Shown here piece after piece: positions 1-8,537 of a stretch of DNA of 39,045 nt. The stretch's first letter is position 1; every line of letters starts with the position of its first letter. The DNA comes from Streptomyces verrucosisporus (GTDB lineage: Bacteria > Actinomycetota > Actinomycetes > Streptomycetales > Streptomycetaceae). The stretch covers positions 1 through 39,045 of the forward strand of contig NZ_JADEYH010000038.1 in assembly GCF_017114865.1 (NCBI RefSeq), read 5' to 3'. The translations under genes were made by a program, and so were the position numbers. Under the pieces are notes generated by a model. The model saw only the letters and a list, made by a program, of their open reading frames with translations, was not told where the DNA came from and did not search any database.

Positions 1-221
1 TGGCCGGAGTGGTCGTGGTCACCGCCGTGCATCCGTACCGAGCTATGCACAAGCACGAGCACACAAGTACCGGGCAGCACCTCCCGCCTCGGCCATCCCG
101 TCAGCGCCTGGGGTGAGGACGGCACCCCGTTCGTTGTCGGCCAGAATGGTCTCGTCCCCGCCTGGGACAGGCCGGGCGCGTGATGCTGCCACCGGCCGCC
201 GGAGCGGGTCTCCTGCCCGCG

Positions 222-259
222 CGGTTCCGTGTCCCCGTACCCGCGGAGACACGGAACCG
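222..259 (-). terminator. Hairpin terminator after the lectin gene
   Basis: A perfect 12-bp stem (222-233 with 248-259; arm CGGTTCCGTGTC) encloses a 14-nt loop. It begins about 30 bp beyond the stop codon of the minus-strand lectin-like gene, where a terminator is expected. No U-tract follows, as is common in high-GC actinobacteria. Confidence 0.6.
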
Positions 260-290
260 TGGCGTGGCGGAGACCTTAAGCGGTTGGGCC

Positions 291-896
291 TCAGGCAGGG
301 TTGATCTTCCACATCTGGACGGTCGCGGGGGTGCCGCCCTGTCGGCGGGTGACGTTGACGTGGACGTCGGCCGCGGCCAGCCCGCGGTGGGGGCCCAGCG
401 CGTAGTCGGGGTCGTTCGCGGGGGTGATGGTGTGGATGTAGGAGCGGCTGCTGGTCTCGTTGACCCACCAGGACTGCCGCGAGTCCGCGCCGGCACAGCG
501 CCTGACCCACACGGCCCCCTCACCGCTGCTACCCGGGGCCTTCCCGTTGGACAGGCAGAACTGCGGTGTGCGGCCGTACGGCTCGCTCGGGGAGATGCTG
601 TAGCTTCCGTCCGTGCGGGGGGTGAGGCGCCAGATGCTGCCGGCGCCGTTGTTGGCCATCGGGTCACGGTCCCAGATCTGGACGCGCTGGTTCTCGGCCA
701 CGGTCTGGTGGTCGGTGGACAGATACCAGTTGCTGGCGTAGTTGCTGATGATCACATCCTGGCCCACCGGGGGTGCGGCGTGGGCCGGTGATACCGACAG
801 CCCCGTGGTAGCCATGACGGCCACCGCAGCGGTCAGCAGAGTCCGAAGACGCCCTCGGAGCAGCAAGATCTTCTCCGTCCCTTCCCTGATCGACAT
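291..896 (-). CDS. Secreted ricin-type beta-trefoil lectin-like protein
   Basis: This 201-residue protein has a basic N-terminus, a hydrophobic stretch (about residues 18-35) and an AHA-type signal peptidase site near residue 41, so it is probably exported. The mature part carries recurring Q-x-W-like elements (VQIWDRD, SIWRLTP, QSWW, VQMWKIN), which are typical of ricin-type beta-trefoil carbohydrate-binding modules. Two cysteines (in QFCLS and RRCAG) may form a disulfide. No catalytic domain is attached, so it is a stand-alone sugar-binding module with unknown ligand. The gene is monocistronic: a hairpin follows the stop, and nothing recognisable lies upstream. It could also be a trefoil protease inhibitor; the fold call is firmer than the role. 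Confidence 0.75.
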   Translation of the reverse strand: MSIREGTEKILLLRGRLRTLLTAAVAVMATTGLSVSPAHAAPPVGQDVIISNYASNWYLSTDHQTVAENQRVQIWDRDPMANNGAGSIWRLTPRTDGSYSISPSEPYGRTPQFCLSNGKAPGSSGEGAVWVRRCAGADSRQSWWVNETSSRSYIHTITPANDPDYALGPHRGLAAADVHVNVTRRQGGTPATVQMWKINPA

Positions 897-1486
897 CGGC
901 GACTGCCTGGCGCAGCCCCCGCGGTGACCAGCCTGCCGCCGCCGTCGCAGCCCCGGTCAGAGCGCGGAGGACCGCGCGGGGAGCACATTCGTGCCGCTCT
1001 CTGCACACGGAGGCGCGCGTCCGGGGCGACCAATCCCGCCGGTCGAGTGAGAATCGGCTTCCAAGCCCACCAATCACCCCGGCACCCGGATTCTCAGCGC
1101 CTGCCGAGTGGTTGCACTACCACGGCAATCAGGCCCACTACGCCGAGAGGCACGACGAGTTGGAGGCCACCCTCGTCACCGTCCGCTTTACCTTGTGCCG
1201 GAACGGCGGGCGGGGTGAGGACGCAGGGCAGGTGGGCGTGCAGGTACCGAACCTCGGTATTGCGTCCTTGGGTGCGGATGCGGCGAGCGGGGATTCCGGC
1301 GAGGGCTCAGGCACGGCGCCTGCCGCCCGCGCCGCCCACCGCGGTGCTGCCCGGCCCGGCCGCCGTACAAGGTCGACGTCGATGGCGTGCATGCCGGGAT
1401 GCGTCTGCCCTGTGTCCATGACACGCCATCCGACCGCCGGACACCGGCGAACGTCAATCGCTTTACCGATGCCATTCACGCCCCGG
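897..1486. other. Intergenic region, no supported gene
   Basis: The 590 bp between the lectin start and the end of the carbasugar operon contain only short overlapping reading frames on both strands (for example 1112-1492 plus and 1138-1479 minus). None has a good ribosome-binding site or a recognisable domain. It may hold gene debris and the lectin promoter; I cannot name anything specific. Confidence 0.4.
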
Positions 1487-2557
1487 TCATGAGTGGGGTG
1501 CGGTCTCTATTAGTACTTTTCCAGGATAATCTTCCTTCTCCGCCGCGACAGCCATGATGACCTGCGGAAATTCGTGGAGCCCGATCACTTTCGAAGTCAA
1601 CCTTTCGAGAGGAAAGGCGTCTGGATGTTCCGCGTGCAGCCTGAAGCCCTCCTCATAATCCTCTCTGAGACACCCGTAGGCGCCCGCGATGTGAAGCTTC
1701 TTCCCCCTGTACTCTGCGGGCTCGATCCCCTCCCGCCTGCGGACGGTATCAACATCCACCTGCCCGATGGGGAAAGTGTCACCTTTGCGGGTTCCGCCGT
1801 ACACGAAAACGACCGCTCCGTCGACTGCCATACCGGCGGCCACTTCAAGGGTTTCCGCGGTGGCTATGCTGGGTGCAACTATGACGACATCGAACTCGTT
1901 CCGATGGTCCCTCGCCTCCGCGAGAGGGTGTATCTCATTCTCTGCCAGGATCCCCTGCTCCTGCGCAAATATTCGCCGCATTTTTCTGCGGTTGAAGACC
2001 GAGACCGACGCCCCCAGGTGCCTGGCGTGCATGGCGAACATGAGTCCGGAGCAGCCGGCGCCGATGATCCCCACTCTTTTTCCGTGGAGAGATTTCAGGT
2101 GGGCAAGCTCGAGCAGCTTACCGAGTGCATGCACGATACACGCGAGTGGCTCGGGCATCCAGATTTGCCCCCGTATCCCTGATTCCGGAACCTGGATGAC
2201 GGCTTGGTTCAACTGCTCCTCTGCGCCACGCACAAAAACATACTCGGCAAATCCGGTGGTACGTGCAGGAGTAATGTTGGGGTTGAGGGTGACTATGTCG
2301 CCCTCGTGGAACGCCGTGCGGGCGCCCGAGAAGGAGACAGTGCCGACGAGTTCGTGACCGAACAACGGGCCCCGGTCTTCCATGACATCGCGAGAGCCAA
2401 GCACTTCTTTTGCGTCAGCCCGGCAGATTCCTATGTAGTCAGGCTTGATCACGACGGTGTCGTCGCCTAGCGCGTCCCGTGGGAACGCGTGCATTCCAAG
2501 GCTTACTACGCCGTCCCTCAACGTGGTCGCTTCGTACGCGGGTGGAATGGTTGGCAA
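1487..2557 (-). CDS. Zinc-type medium-chain dehydrogenase (cyclitol/polyol dehydrogenase-like)
   Basis: Last gene of the carbasugar operon. The 356-residue protein belongs to the medium-chain dehydrogenase/reductase family. A catalytic-zinc Cys lies in the motif YIGICRAD and a GHE motif follows (FGHELVG). The Rossmann NAD(P) motif GIIGAGCSG sits near the middle. The longer in-frame ORF starts upstream at 2809, but a TTG at 2555-2557 is preceded at good spacing by AGGAGGAG (2563-2570) and matches the family's N-terminus, so I chose TTG; the gene then overlaps its upstream neighbour by 40 bp. Its role is probably NAD(P)-dependent oxidation or reduction of a cyclitol hydroxyl or ketone; the substrate is inferred from context only. 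GC is visibly lower at its 3' end. Confidence 0.82.
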   Translation of the reverse strand: MPTIPPAYEATTLRDGVVSLGMHAFPRDALGDDTVVIKPDYIGICRADAKEVLGSRDVMEDRGPLFGHELVGTVSFSGARTAFHEGDIVTLNPNITPARTTGFAEYVFVRGAEEQLNQAVIQVPESGIRGQIWMPEPLACIVHALGKLLELAHLKSLHGKRVGIIGAGCSGLMFAMHARHLGASVSVFNRRKMRRIFAQEQGILAENEIHPLAEARDHRNEFDVVIVAPSIATAETLEVAAGMAVDGAVVFVYGGTRKGDTFPIGQVDVDTVRRREGIEPAEYRGKKLHIAGAYGCLREDYEEGFRLHAEHPDAFPLERLTSKVIGLHEFPQVIMAVAAEKEDYPGKVLIETAPHS

Positions 2558-3393
2558 TTCAACTCCTCCTGTGAGGCGCCCGGGGTCTCCATGCCGACGG
2601 CATGGGCTCGTGCGCGTTCGACATCCAGGACAAGGCGCCGCATGTCGCCGTCGCGGTAATCGTTTTCGAGGATCAGCGCGTCGGGCACACGTCCCTTCGC
2701 CAGAAGGGCTGCGAGTGCCTCCCCTACCCGGCCGTCTCCTTCTCCGAGCAACTCCTGGGACACGACGCCGTTCACACCGTCCTTGAGATGGACCTGAGGC
2801 GCGATCCACGCATGGGTCGCTTCGATCAGTTCCAGGACGTCAAGACCGGCCGCGCGCGGGTTGTACGTGTCCAGAAGCAACCGGAAGGAAGGTTCCGAAA
2901 CCTCGCCCACCAAAGCACGCGCGAGCCGCGGTTCCAGAGCGTTTTCACTGGCCAGGAGCAGTCCGCGTGCTTCCGCCTCCCGCGTCGCCCAGGCGAGCAC
3001 GGCCGCGGTCCGCCGCAGATCCTGCAGGTCGTTGACGGCACTACGGCGGAAGCTCGGTACGAACGCCAGCGGTGCGCCCAGAGCCAGGGCTGTGTCGAGC
3101 ACGCGCATCAGGACACGACGGGTGCGCAGAGCGCCCTGACTGCCTTCCGGCGCGTGCAGTCCGATGTCATTGAGCGTGTTGGCCGCGACGGCGAGCGGTT
3201 TCACACCGTGTCGGGCGCAGTCCTCCCGGAGCCGGTCCACGGTGCCCGCTGCGTCGAGCCACGGCCCTCTGCCCGGACCGCCGAGGTCGAGTTGAAGGCC
3301 CTCGGTGCCCGTTCTGCGTGTCAGCCCGACGGCGTCGAAGTGATCTCCCGGCAGCCGCCAGGCGGCAAGCCCCACGATAGGGGACCATGTCAT
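2518..3393 (-). CDS. Xylose-isomerase-like TIM-barrel epimerase/isomerase
   Basis: This 291-residue protein is of the sugar phosphate isomerase/epimerase (AP endonuclease family 2) type. Candidate metal ligands sit on successive barrel strands: E in LLASEN, D in LLLDTYN, H in QVHLKDG and E in LILENDY. Its ATG overlaps the SDR stop by 4 bp (3390-3393), so translation is coupled. In acarbose biosynthesis the 7-phosphorylated cyclitol is epimerised at C2 by AcbO. A TIM-barrel epimerase beside a cyclase and a kinase could do the equivalent job here; that is inference, and isomerisation of an inosose is an alternative. No truncation is visible. Confidence 0.8.
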   Translation of the reverse strand: MTWSPIVGLAAWRLPGDHFDAVGLTRRTGTEGLQLDLGGPGRGPWLDAAGTVDRLREDCARHGVKPLAVAANTLNDIGLHAPEGSQGALRTRRVLMRVLDTALALGAPLAFVPSFRRSAVNDLQDLRRTAAVLAWATREAEARGLLLASENALEPRLARALVGEVSEPSFRLLLDTYNPRAAGLDVLELIEATHAWIAPQVHLKDGVNGVVSQELLGEGDGRVGEALAALLAKGRVPDALILENDYRDGDMRRLVLDVERARAHAVGMETPGASQEELNCQPFHPRTKRPR

Positions 3394-4178
3394 GACCCCG
3401 TCCCCGAGGAGATCCTGCGGCTCTGGGAGACCGGCAACTTATCGCTCACCGGATACCAGGCACCTGTGCCGTCGACCACGAGGTGGGCGCCGTGCAGCCC
3501 GGCTCCGGCGGTCGCAGCCAGCTCCCGAGCCAGCGGGGCAAAGCTCGCCGGCCTCATGTAGGTGCTGTAGTCGAACCCTTCGGGACGCCTGCGCCGGATT
3601 CCGGGGGTGTCGACCATGCCGGCCGGGAGGGCCTGTACGACACGCACCGCTTCCGCGCCTGGCGCTTCGGTGTTTTCCTCCTGCGAGATGGAGTCGAGCA
3701 GGGCTGCGGCAGCCGCCTTCGAGGCCGCGTATCCGGATCTCCCGGGCCCCGCGTTGTAGACGACTTCGGACGAGACCCCCAGGAACACCCCGGGAGTGCC
3801 GCCGCGGCGCAGCGCCGGCAGGGTCCGGGAGAGCGTCAGCCAGAGTCCGTGCAGGTTGACGTCGACCTGGCGACGCCACTCCGCCTCGCTGCACTCCTTG
3901 AAGAGAGCTCGCCTGTCGCCGTAGTGAACCGCTGAATAGCAGACCGAGTGCAGGGAGCTCTCGGCGACAAGCATGAGGCTCTCGGCGGCTTGGGCGGCAT
4001 CCGTGAGGTCCGTGGCCACCCAGCGAAGCCGGTCGGCACCGGGACCGACCGGAGCCGATCTGCTGAGCACCACGACATCGAGACCCACGTCGGCCCACGC
4101 GTCGGCGACGCCGCGTCCGATCCCCGTGGACCCGCCGACCACCAGTGCGCGACGGCGGTTTCGACCATGTGCTGTCAC
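3390..4178 (-). CDS. Short-chain dehydrogenase/reductase (SDR)
   Basis: A classical SDR of 262 residues. The N-terminal cofactor motif is GGSTGIG, an NLHG segment provides the structural Asn, and the catalytic Ser-Tyr-Lys set appears as SSEVVY followed by YAASK. A GTG start (4176-4178) overlaps the preceding dehydrogenase stop as GTGA, and its own stop overlaps the next ATG. It probably reduces or oxidises a cyclitol ketone, comparable in position and family to the SDR AcbN of acarbose biosynthesis. Substrate and cofactor preference cannot be read from sequence. Confidence 0.85.
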   Translation of the reverse strand: MTAHGRNRRRALVVGGSTGIGRGVADAWADVGLDVVVLSRSAPVGPGADRLRWVATDLTDAAQAAESLMLVAESSLHSVCYSAVHYGDRRALFKECSEAEWRRQVDVNLHGLWLTLSRTLPALRRGGTPGVFLGVSSEVVYNAGPGRSGYAASKAAAAALLDSISQEENTEAPGAEAVRVVQALPAGMVDTPGIRRRRPEGFDYSTYMRPASFAPLARELAATAGAGLHGAHLVVDGTGAWYPVSDKLPVSQSRRISSGTGS

Positions 4179-5323
4179 GGATTCTCCTCAGGCGAAGCGG
4201 ATACCGGAGCGAAACGCACCGCGAGTTTGACGAGCCGGTCTCCCCCGATGGTTCGTCCACGGCCGACCGACAGGTCGTTCATGATCTGGGCTGCTTCTCG
4301 AAGCCCCACGACATGAGTCACCAGGTCGCGGTAGGACGCCGGGTTCCGGCGCAATTCGGTTGCCGACTCGGCGAGGTGGCCGTTGTCCACGCCGCGGTGG
4401 CCCGTCAGGCGTACGCGTCGGCCCTGGGCTGTGGTCACCTCAGCGAAGGAGGCCGGCACGGGATGCCCCGCGCAGTTGGCGGCCCGGACGGCGACCAGGT
4501 CGACCCCGGGCAGCAGTTCACTGGTGGCGTTCGGCGGGAGGCCGCCGAACATGTCGATGGTCAGGTCACCGCTGTCGAGGCGCAGTGCTGATCCGAGCGC
4601 CTCGAGCGTGCCGTCCCGTGGCGTGGCGAGCAGAGCCGCCACCGGTTCCTCACCCAGCGGGGGCACTTCGTCCCGCCCTCCGCCCAGCAGCAACTCCGTG
4701 CCGGGCGGCTGGTGCCCGGCGCTCCACTTCAGCCCGTCACGGGTGTGATGCACGAGGAGAACGCGTACGCCCTCCCCGAGCCATCTGCGGGCAGCGCGTA
4801 CAGCGAGTTGCCCGATCGTTCCGTCGCCGTACACCACCAGGGTGCGAGGGCGTGCCGTGCGCAGCAGGGCGAACGCGTATCGGACTGCTGCCAGTGGCTC
4901 GATCAACGTGCCGAGTACATCGCCGGGCGACTGCTCCAGCGGTATGACGAGGCCGCCTCGCACTGCTGCCGCGGGAATGAGGGTGCGCTCCTGCAGAAGG
5001 CCGTCTACGTTGTGTCCGAGCAGGAAGGACGGGTCCGATCGGTGCGTCGGGTTCACCACGACCGGTGTGCCCGGTCGCAGGGTCCCGGGGACGCCTGTTC
5101 CGGCAGCCACCACCTGGGCAATGCCCTCGTGGCCGACGACCGGCGCCGGGTCGTCGCGCAGCCCGCGCAGCATCTGGATGTCCGTGCCGCACAGTCCGGC
5201 CACTTGGGTGGCCACCAGCAGCTCACCCGGAGCGGGTCGTTGGGTGGGACGCAGGCGCAGCCGCACCCTTCCCGCTTCCCGTACGAGTGCCTGATGGAGG
5301 GGGATGTGTTCGGTCGTCCTCAT
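4175..5323 (-). CDS. Zinc-type medium-chain dehydrogenase (second paralogue type)
   Basis: A 382-residue MDR enzyme. GLCGTD and GHE (VVGHEG) supply the catalytic-zinc environment, and VVYGDGTIG is the dinucleotide-binding motif. The reading frame is open to 6019, but the ATG at 5321-5323 overlaps the kinase stop by 4 bp (ATGA) and starts exactly at the family N-terminus. It is clearly different in sequence from the MDR at 1487-2557, so the operon encodes three separate oxidoreductases. It plausibly acts on valiolone- or valienol-type intermediates, like AcbL, but the order of steps is unknown. Confidence 0.83.
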   Translation of the reverse strand: MRTTEHIPLHQALVREAGRVRLRLRPTQRPAPGELLVATQVAGLCGTDIQMLRGLRDDPAPVVGHEGIAQVVAAGTGVPGTLRPGTPVVVNPTHRSDPSFLLGHNVDGLLQERTLIPAAAVRGGLVIPLEQSPGDVLGTLIEPLAAVRYAFALLRTARPRTLVVYGDGTIGQLAVRAARRWLGEGVRVLLVHHTRDGLKWSAGHQPPGTELLLGGGRDEVPPLGEEPVAALLATPRDGTLEALGSALRLDSGDLTIDMFGGLPPNATSELLPGVDLVAVRAANCAGHPVPASFAEVTTAQGRRVRLTGHRGVDNGHLAESATELRRNPASYRDLVTHVVGLREAAQIMNDLSVGRGRTIGGDRLVKLAVRFAPVSASPEENP

Positions 5324-6351
5324 GCCGGCACTCCGGCGCATGCCGCGATTCCCGCGCCCGCCAGGCTGTCCGCCTCTCCGGGGCTGGTGACGGTGATGCG
5401 CCGCTCCAGCCAGTCGGGCGAGCGTTCGCTGGTCAGATACAGTCCCTGCCGGGTGAGATGTTCCATCAGGGCACATCGGTAGTGGTGGCCGAGGCCGTGT
5501 ACGACGCCGCCGGTCAGGACCGCCTCGTCGATCTCGGGGTCGAGGCACAGCGCGGTGCGCAGGACCGCCGCGACGGGAGCGGTCACCGCGTCGAGCAGTT
5601 CGGCCGCCAGGCCGTCCCGCGCGTCCAGCGCGTGGCGCAACGATGTCTCGAAGTCCATCCCGTCGGCCGTCAGCCGGCCGAGACCGGACGCCGCCCAGCG
5701 TTCCGGTTCCCGCCGTTTGAGGGCCTGTGCCATCCGTGCGATACCGGGGCCGGAGGAGTACGCCGCCAGATGTCCTGTCCTCCCGCAGTCGCAGTCCAGT
5801 TCTATCGGGCGTCCGGCCAGTTCGGCGTTGGCCGGCAGATGGCCTATCTCGCCTTGCAGCCCGCAACCGTCCACCGGAATCCGGCCCTGCCGCTGGTCGA
5901 TGACCCTGCAGGCGATGCCCGTGCTGATGGTGGCCAGCATGACTTTGCGGTGTCCGCTGCGGCTGGAGTCTGCGGCTGTGTGCAGGAGCGCGGCCGTGAC
6001 GTCGTTGACGATGCACCACCGGACGTCAGCTCGCCGGGACGTCAACGCTTCCCGCAGGTCGTACGGCTCACTGTGCTCACCCCACAGTGGCGCCGAGGCA
6101 TAGACGATGCCGGAACGGTGGTCGAGCGCGGCTCCGAAGGAGAGGCCGACGACAGGACCGGGGGCGTCAGGCACTGAATCGCACAGATCACGAACCATCA
6201 TGTCCCGGAGTTCGGCGACGGTGGCCCGGGGGAAGCGTTTGAAGCTGGGTGAGGGTCGTGAGGTACGGGTGTGCAGTTCTCCTCCGCGCAGCCACCGCGC
6301 TTGGCGGATGTGCGTTCCGCCGACGTCGAAGACCGTGATGGCGGTGGTCAT
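5320..6351 (-). CDS. ROK-family kinase, probable cyclitol (C7) kinase
   Basis: A 343-residue ROK protein without a DNA-binding N-terminus, so an enzyme and not a repressor. It has the phosphate-binding motif FDVGGTHIR at the N-terminus and the probable catalytic Asp in IVNDVTAA. The ROK zinc segment GEIGH...CDCGRTGH has His where the third Cys usually lies. It overlaps the cyclase stop by 4 bp (ATGA, 6348-6351). In validamycin and acarbose pathways, ROK-like kinases (ValC, AcbM) phosphorylate C7-cyclitols directly after the cyclase; the adjacency here supports the same job. Glucokinase activity cannot be excluded. Confidence 0.8.
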   Translation of the reverse strand: MTTAITVFDVGGTHIRQARWLRGGELHTRTSRPSPSFKRFPRATVAELRDMMVRDLCDSVPDAPGPVVGLSFGAALDHRSGIVYASAPLWGEHSEPYDLREALTSRRADVRWCIVNDVTAALLHTAADSSRSGHRKVMLATISTGIACRVIDQRQGRIPVDGCGLQGEIGHLPANAELAGRPIELDCDCGRTGHLAAYSSGPGIARMAQALKRREPERWAASGLGRLTADGMDFETSLRHALDARDGLAAELLDAVTAPVAAVLRTALCLDPEIDEAVLTGGVVHGLGHHYRCALMEHLTRQGLYLTSERSPDWLERRITVTSPGEADSLAGAGIAACAGVPA

Positions 6352-7568
6352 ACCGCCGCACCATCGAGTTCATCGTCGGAGGTCGCCTTCCAGAAGTCGA
6401 CGAACTCCAGCGCACGGGCGAGCTCTTCCGGGGTGAGGTCATTGACGAAGACGACGGAACCGATGCCCCGCGTGAGGGGGACACGCTGGAGTCCGTCGCG
6501 GTGCTTGACCGCGTCGGCGAGGGCCTTCTCGAGCAGTTCCTGGGTGAAGACCGGGTGCGAAATGGGGAGATGGAAGCCCTGGAGCAGCTTCAGCGCCCGG
6601 TCTGTGTCTCTCTTCGAGAGGTGCCCGCGCAGGTGGGCGAGTCCGAGGCAGATCGCCATGTCGACGGCGACGGCTTCGCCGTGCAGCAGCGGGGGGTCGG
6701 CGAGCAGTTCCAGGGACGGGCTGAAGGTGTGGCCGTAGTCGACGGATCTTTCCAGCACCTGCTCCCACAGGTTGGGCTCCAGTTCGTCGAGCATGCCGGA
6801 GATCGACCGAGACAGGACCTCGCTCACCGCTGAGCCGCAGCCGGCCAGGGTGTCGGGGGTGATGGAGCCGACCGTCGCCTCCAGGAGATCGAAGAGAACG
6901 GCGTCCTTGACCAGCGCCATCTTGATGATCTCCGCAATGCCGTTGGCCACATGCCGCGTGTCGATGGTGCGGAGGAAATCCGGATCGATCAGGGTTGTTT
7001 CCGGCGCGAAGTAGGATCCCAGGCGGTTCTTGTGATGTCCGTGGTTGATCCCGGTCTTGACCCCGATGCCCGCATCGATCTGACCGACCAACGTGGTGGG
7101 GATGCGCACGTAGGGCACCCCGCGGCGGTACATGCTCGCAGCGAAGCCGACGATGTCGAGAACGACACCACCGCCGACGGCGACCACCTTCTCAGCTCGG
7201 CGCAAGAGTCCCATCTGCGACATGGCCTCGGTGACGCGAACGGCCTGCTCGAGGTACTTTGACTCTTCATCGCCTTGGATGACCTGCCAGGTCACCTCGA
7301 TCTGCCAGTGGTCGAAGTACTCCGCGAACCGTTTCCGGTAGAGGCCGTCGACGACGGCGTCGACAACCAGGAGACAGCGGGACGGACGTCTCTGGCCGGC
7401 GCAGGCGCGGGCAAGGGTCGGGTTCTCGATGTCGAGCAGCCCACGCACCATGCTGACGCTGTAGGCGACGGGCTGCTTCGCCCGGACGTTCCAGTAGAGT
7501 CCCGGCGGTTTGGGGAGATCGGCGACCGGGTTGAGGCCGGCAAGGCGAGATATTTCCGTACCAGACAT
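6348..7568 (-). CDS. Sedoheptulose-7-phosphate cyclase, 2-epi-5-epi-valiolone synthase type
   Basis: A 406-residue member of the sugar phosphate cyclase superfamily (dehydroquinate-synthase fold). The NAD-binding region reads GGGVVLDIVGFAAS, followed by RIPTTLVGQIDAGIG and the segment GINHGHHKNRLGSY. NGIAEIIKMALVKD and a distal DYGHTFSPSLE/LLHGEAVAVD pair carry the metal-ligand Glu and His residues. The HKNRLGSY block and the length match EEVS proteins (ValA, AcbC, CetA) better than dehydroquinate synthases. It would convert sedoheptulose 7-phosphate to 2-epi-5-epi-valiolone and commit flux to a C7 carbasugar. EVS or DDGS specificity is the main alternative. The ATG has GGAGACC upstream at about 7 nt. 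It heads the operon. Confidence 0.85.
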   Translation of the reverse strand: MSGTEISRLAGLNPVADLPKPPGLYWNVRAKQPVAYSVSMVRGLLDIENPTLARACAGQRRPSRCLLVVDAVVDGLYRKRFAEYFDHWQIEVTWQVIQGDEESKYLEQAVRVTEAMSQMGLLRRAEKVVAVGGGVVLDIVGFAASMYRRGVPYVRIPTTLVGQIDAGIGVKTGINHGHHKNRLGSYFAPETTLIDPDFLRTIDTRHVANGIAEIIKMALVKDAVLFDLLEATVGSITPDTLAGCGSAVSEVLSRSISGMLDELEPNLWEQVLERSVDYGHTFSPSLELLADPPLLHGEAVAVDMAICLGLAHLRGHLSKRDTDRALKLLQGFHLPISHPVFTQELLEKALADAVKHRDGLQRVPLTRGIGSVVFVNDLTPEELARALEFVDFWKATSDDELDGAAV

Positions 7569-7752
7569 GACAAGGTCTCCATGATCGTGTTCGAGTCACT
7601 GGGAGTGCACGGCATGGTCGTGGCAGGTTAGCCACCCTGATGTCTTTCGAAGCGGCCGGAGCAACGCGGGCGGGAGACCGCGGAAACCGCAGGAGTCCAC
7701 GAGGGTCGGCCCCGGAGAAACAGTCGACCGACTCGCCCGCCAAAATCGAACG

Positions 7753-7764
7753 CTAGCGCGCTAG
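7753..7764. promoter_or_regulatory. Perfect 12-bp palindrome upstream of the cyclase operon
   Basis: CTAGCGCGCTAG is a perfect dyad in the 345-bp non-coding gap between the cyclase and the MarR gene. It lies about 185 bp upstream of the cyclase ATG, just downstream (in minus-strand sense) of a weak promoter-like pair (TTGTGA, 17 nt, AATATG). A repressor site for the adjacent MarR protein or another regulator is plausible but unproven. Confidence 0.45.
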
Positions 7765-7780
7765 ACGCATATTCCGCAAC

Positions 7781-7794
7781 GTGACCAGGATCAC
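7781..7794. promoter_or_regulatory. CRP-like inverted repeat
   Basis: GTGACCAGGATCAC matches the GTGA-N6-TCAC dyad typical of CRP/FNR-family sites. It lies in the AT-richer part of the cyclase operon upstream region and overlaps the weak -35-like TTGTGA on the minus strand. It may link the carbasugar operon to a CRP-type regulator. A chance match of this length is possible. Confidence 0.4.
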
Positions 7795-7913
7795 AATACA
7801 TGAATCGGAATGCATATTTGTAACCAACAGATTTCCTCCGACCCCGGAAGAGGCGGCCGTGGCCGCGCGGTCCGACCCGCGGCCGCGGCCGCCTTCGGGG
7901 GCGATGGTGACGC

Positions 7914-8372
7914 TCAGTCCATCGGCACTGCCGGTATGTACCTCAGCCGAGCGACGAGCGAAGCCGTGGAATCGTCCAGCGCCGCGGCATCAAGAGCCTC
8001 GGCCAGGGTCTTGCGCAGAGTCTGCCGCGCCGCCCCGGCGAGCTGCCGACCCGCCTCGGTGATGTGCACGTCCACCCCCCTCTTGTCGTCGAGGGCGCTA
8101 CGGCGCACCACCCATTCGGCGTCCTCGAGCCTGGCGACCGTCCGACTGACGGCCGGCTGGTTGGCCCCCAACGCCTTGATCAGGTCCGACATTCGAAGAG
8201 TGCCGTCTCTTCGCTCGGCCAGGGAGAGCAGGAGGAGCAGCTCGTTCATGGAGACTCCGTGTCCGCGGGTCAGCCGTCTGCCCGCGGTCGCGTTGACCAT
8301 CTCCGTCAGACGCGTGAGCTGCCGCCACAGGGCGATCTCGTCCCGCCCGCTCCCCGCTTCCCAGGTCTCCAT
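7914..8372 (-). CDS. MarR-family transcriptional regulator
   Basis: A 152-residue winged-helix protein. The helix-turn-helix region reads LRMSDLIKALGANQPAVSRTVARLED and is followed by a wing with DDKRGVDVHIT, which has the DxRG signature of MarR proteins. It is divergent from the MFS transporter, the classic arrangement for a MarR repressor that controls an efflux gene and itself through the shared spacer. It could also act on the cyclase operon, whose promoter region begins at its 3' end. The ligand is unknown. Confidence 0.88.
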   Translation of the reverse strand: METWEAGSGRDEIALWRQLTRLTEMVNATAGRRLTRGHGVSMNELLLLLSLAERRDGTLRMSDLIKALGANQPAVSRTVARLEDAEWVVRRSALDDKRGVDVHITEAGRQLAGAARQTLRKTLAEALDAAALDDSTASLVARLRYIPAVPMD

Positions 8373-8537
8373 TGACGCGGCCCCTCATCGAGTCCTTCAA
8401 GTGCTCCGCACTGCCCATCCGTCACCGTCGCCCAGCGTAACCCCCTGCGGCAGTTGACTACACCCTCTTGTTCGCCCATCATCTACATGCAAATGCATGC
8501 ATCTTAATTCCGCTTGCTACGAAAGGCTCGGGTCGCC
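8373..8537. promoter_or_regulatory. Divergent promoter region with ATGCATGCAT palindrome
   Basis: The spacer between the MarR gene and the MFS gene contains an AT-rich patch with a perfect 10-bp palindrome, ATGCATGCAT (8493-8502), and a partly overlapping series of ATGCA repeats (8487, 8493, 8497). It lies about 36-45 bp before the MFS start codon, where a MarR dimer would block transcription. It is the most likely operator for the adjacent regulator. Confidence 0.5.

Noticed and set aside
1112..1492. Possible small gene between lectin and carbasugar operon
   Set aside because: Frames on both strands compete and no family is recognisable.
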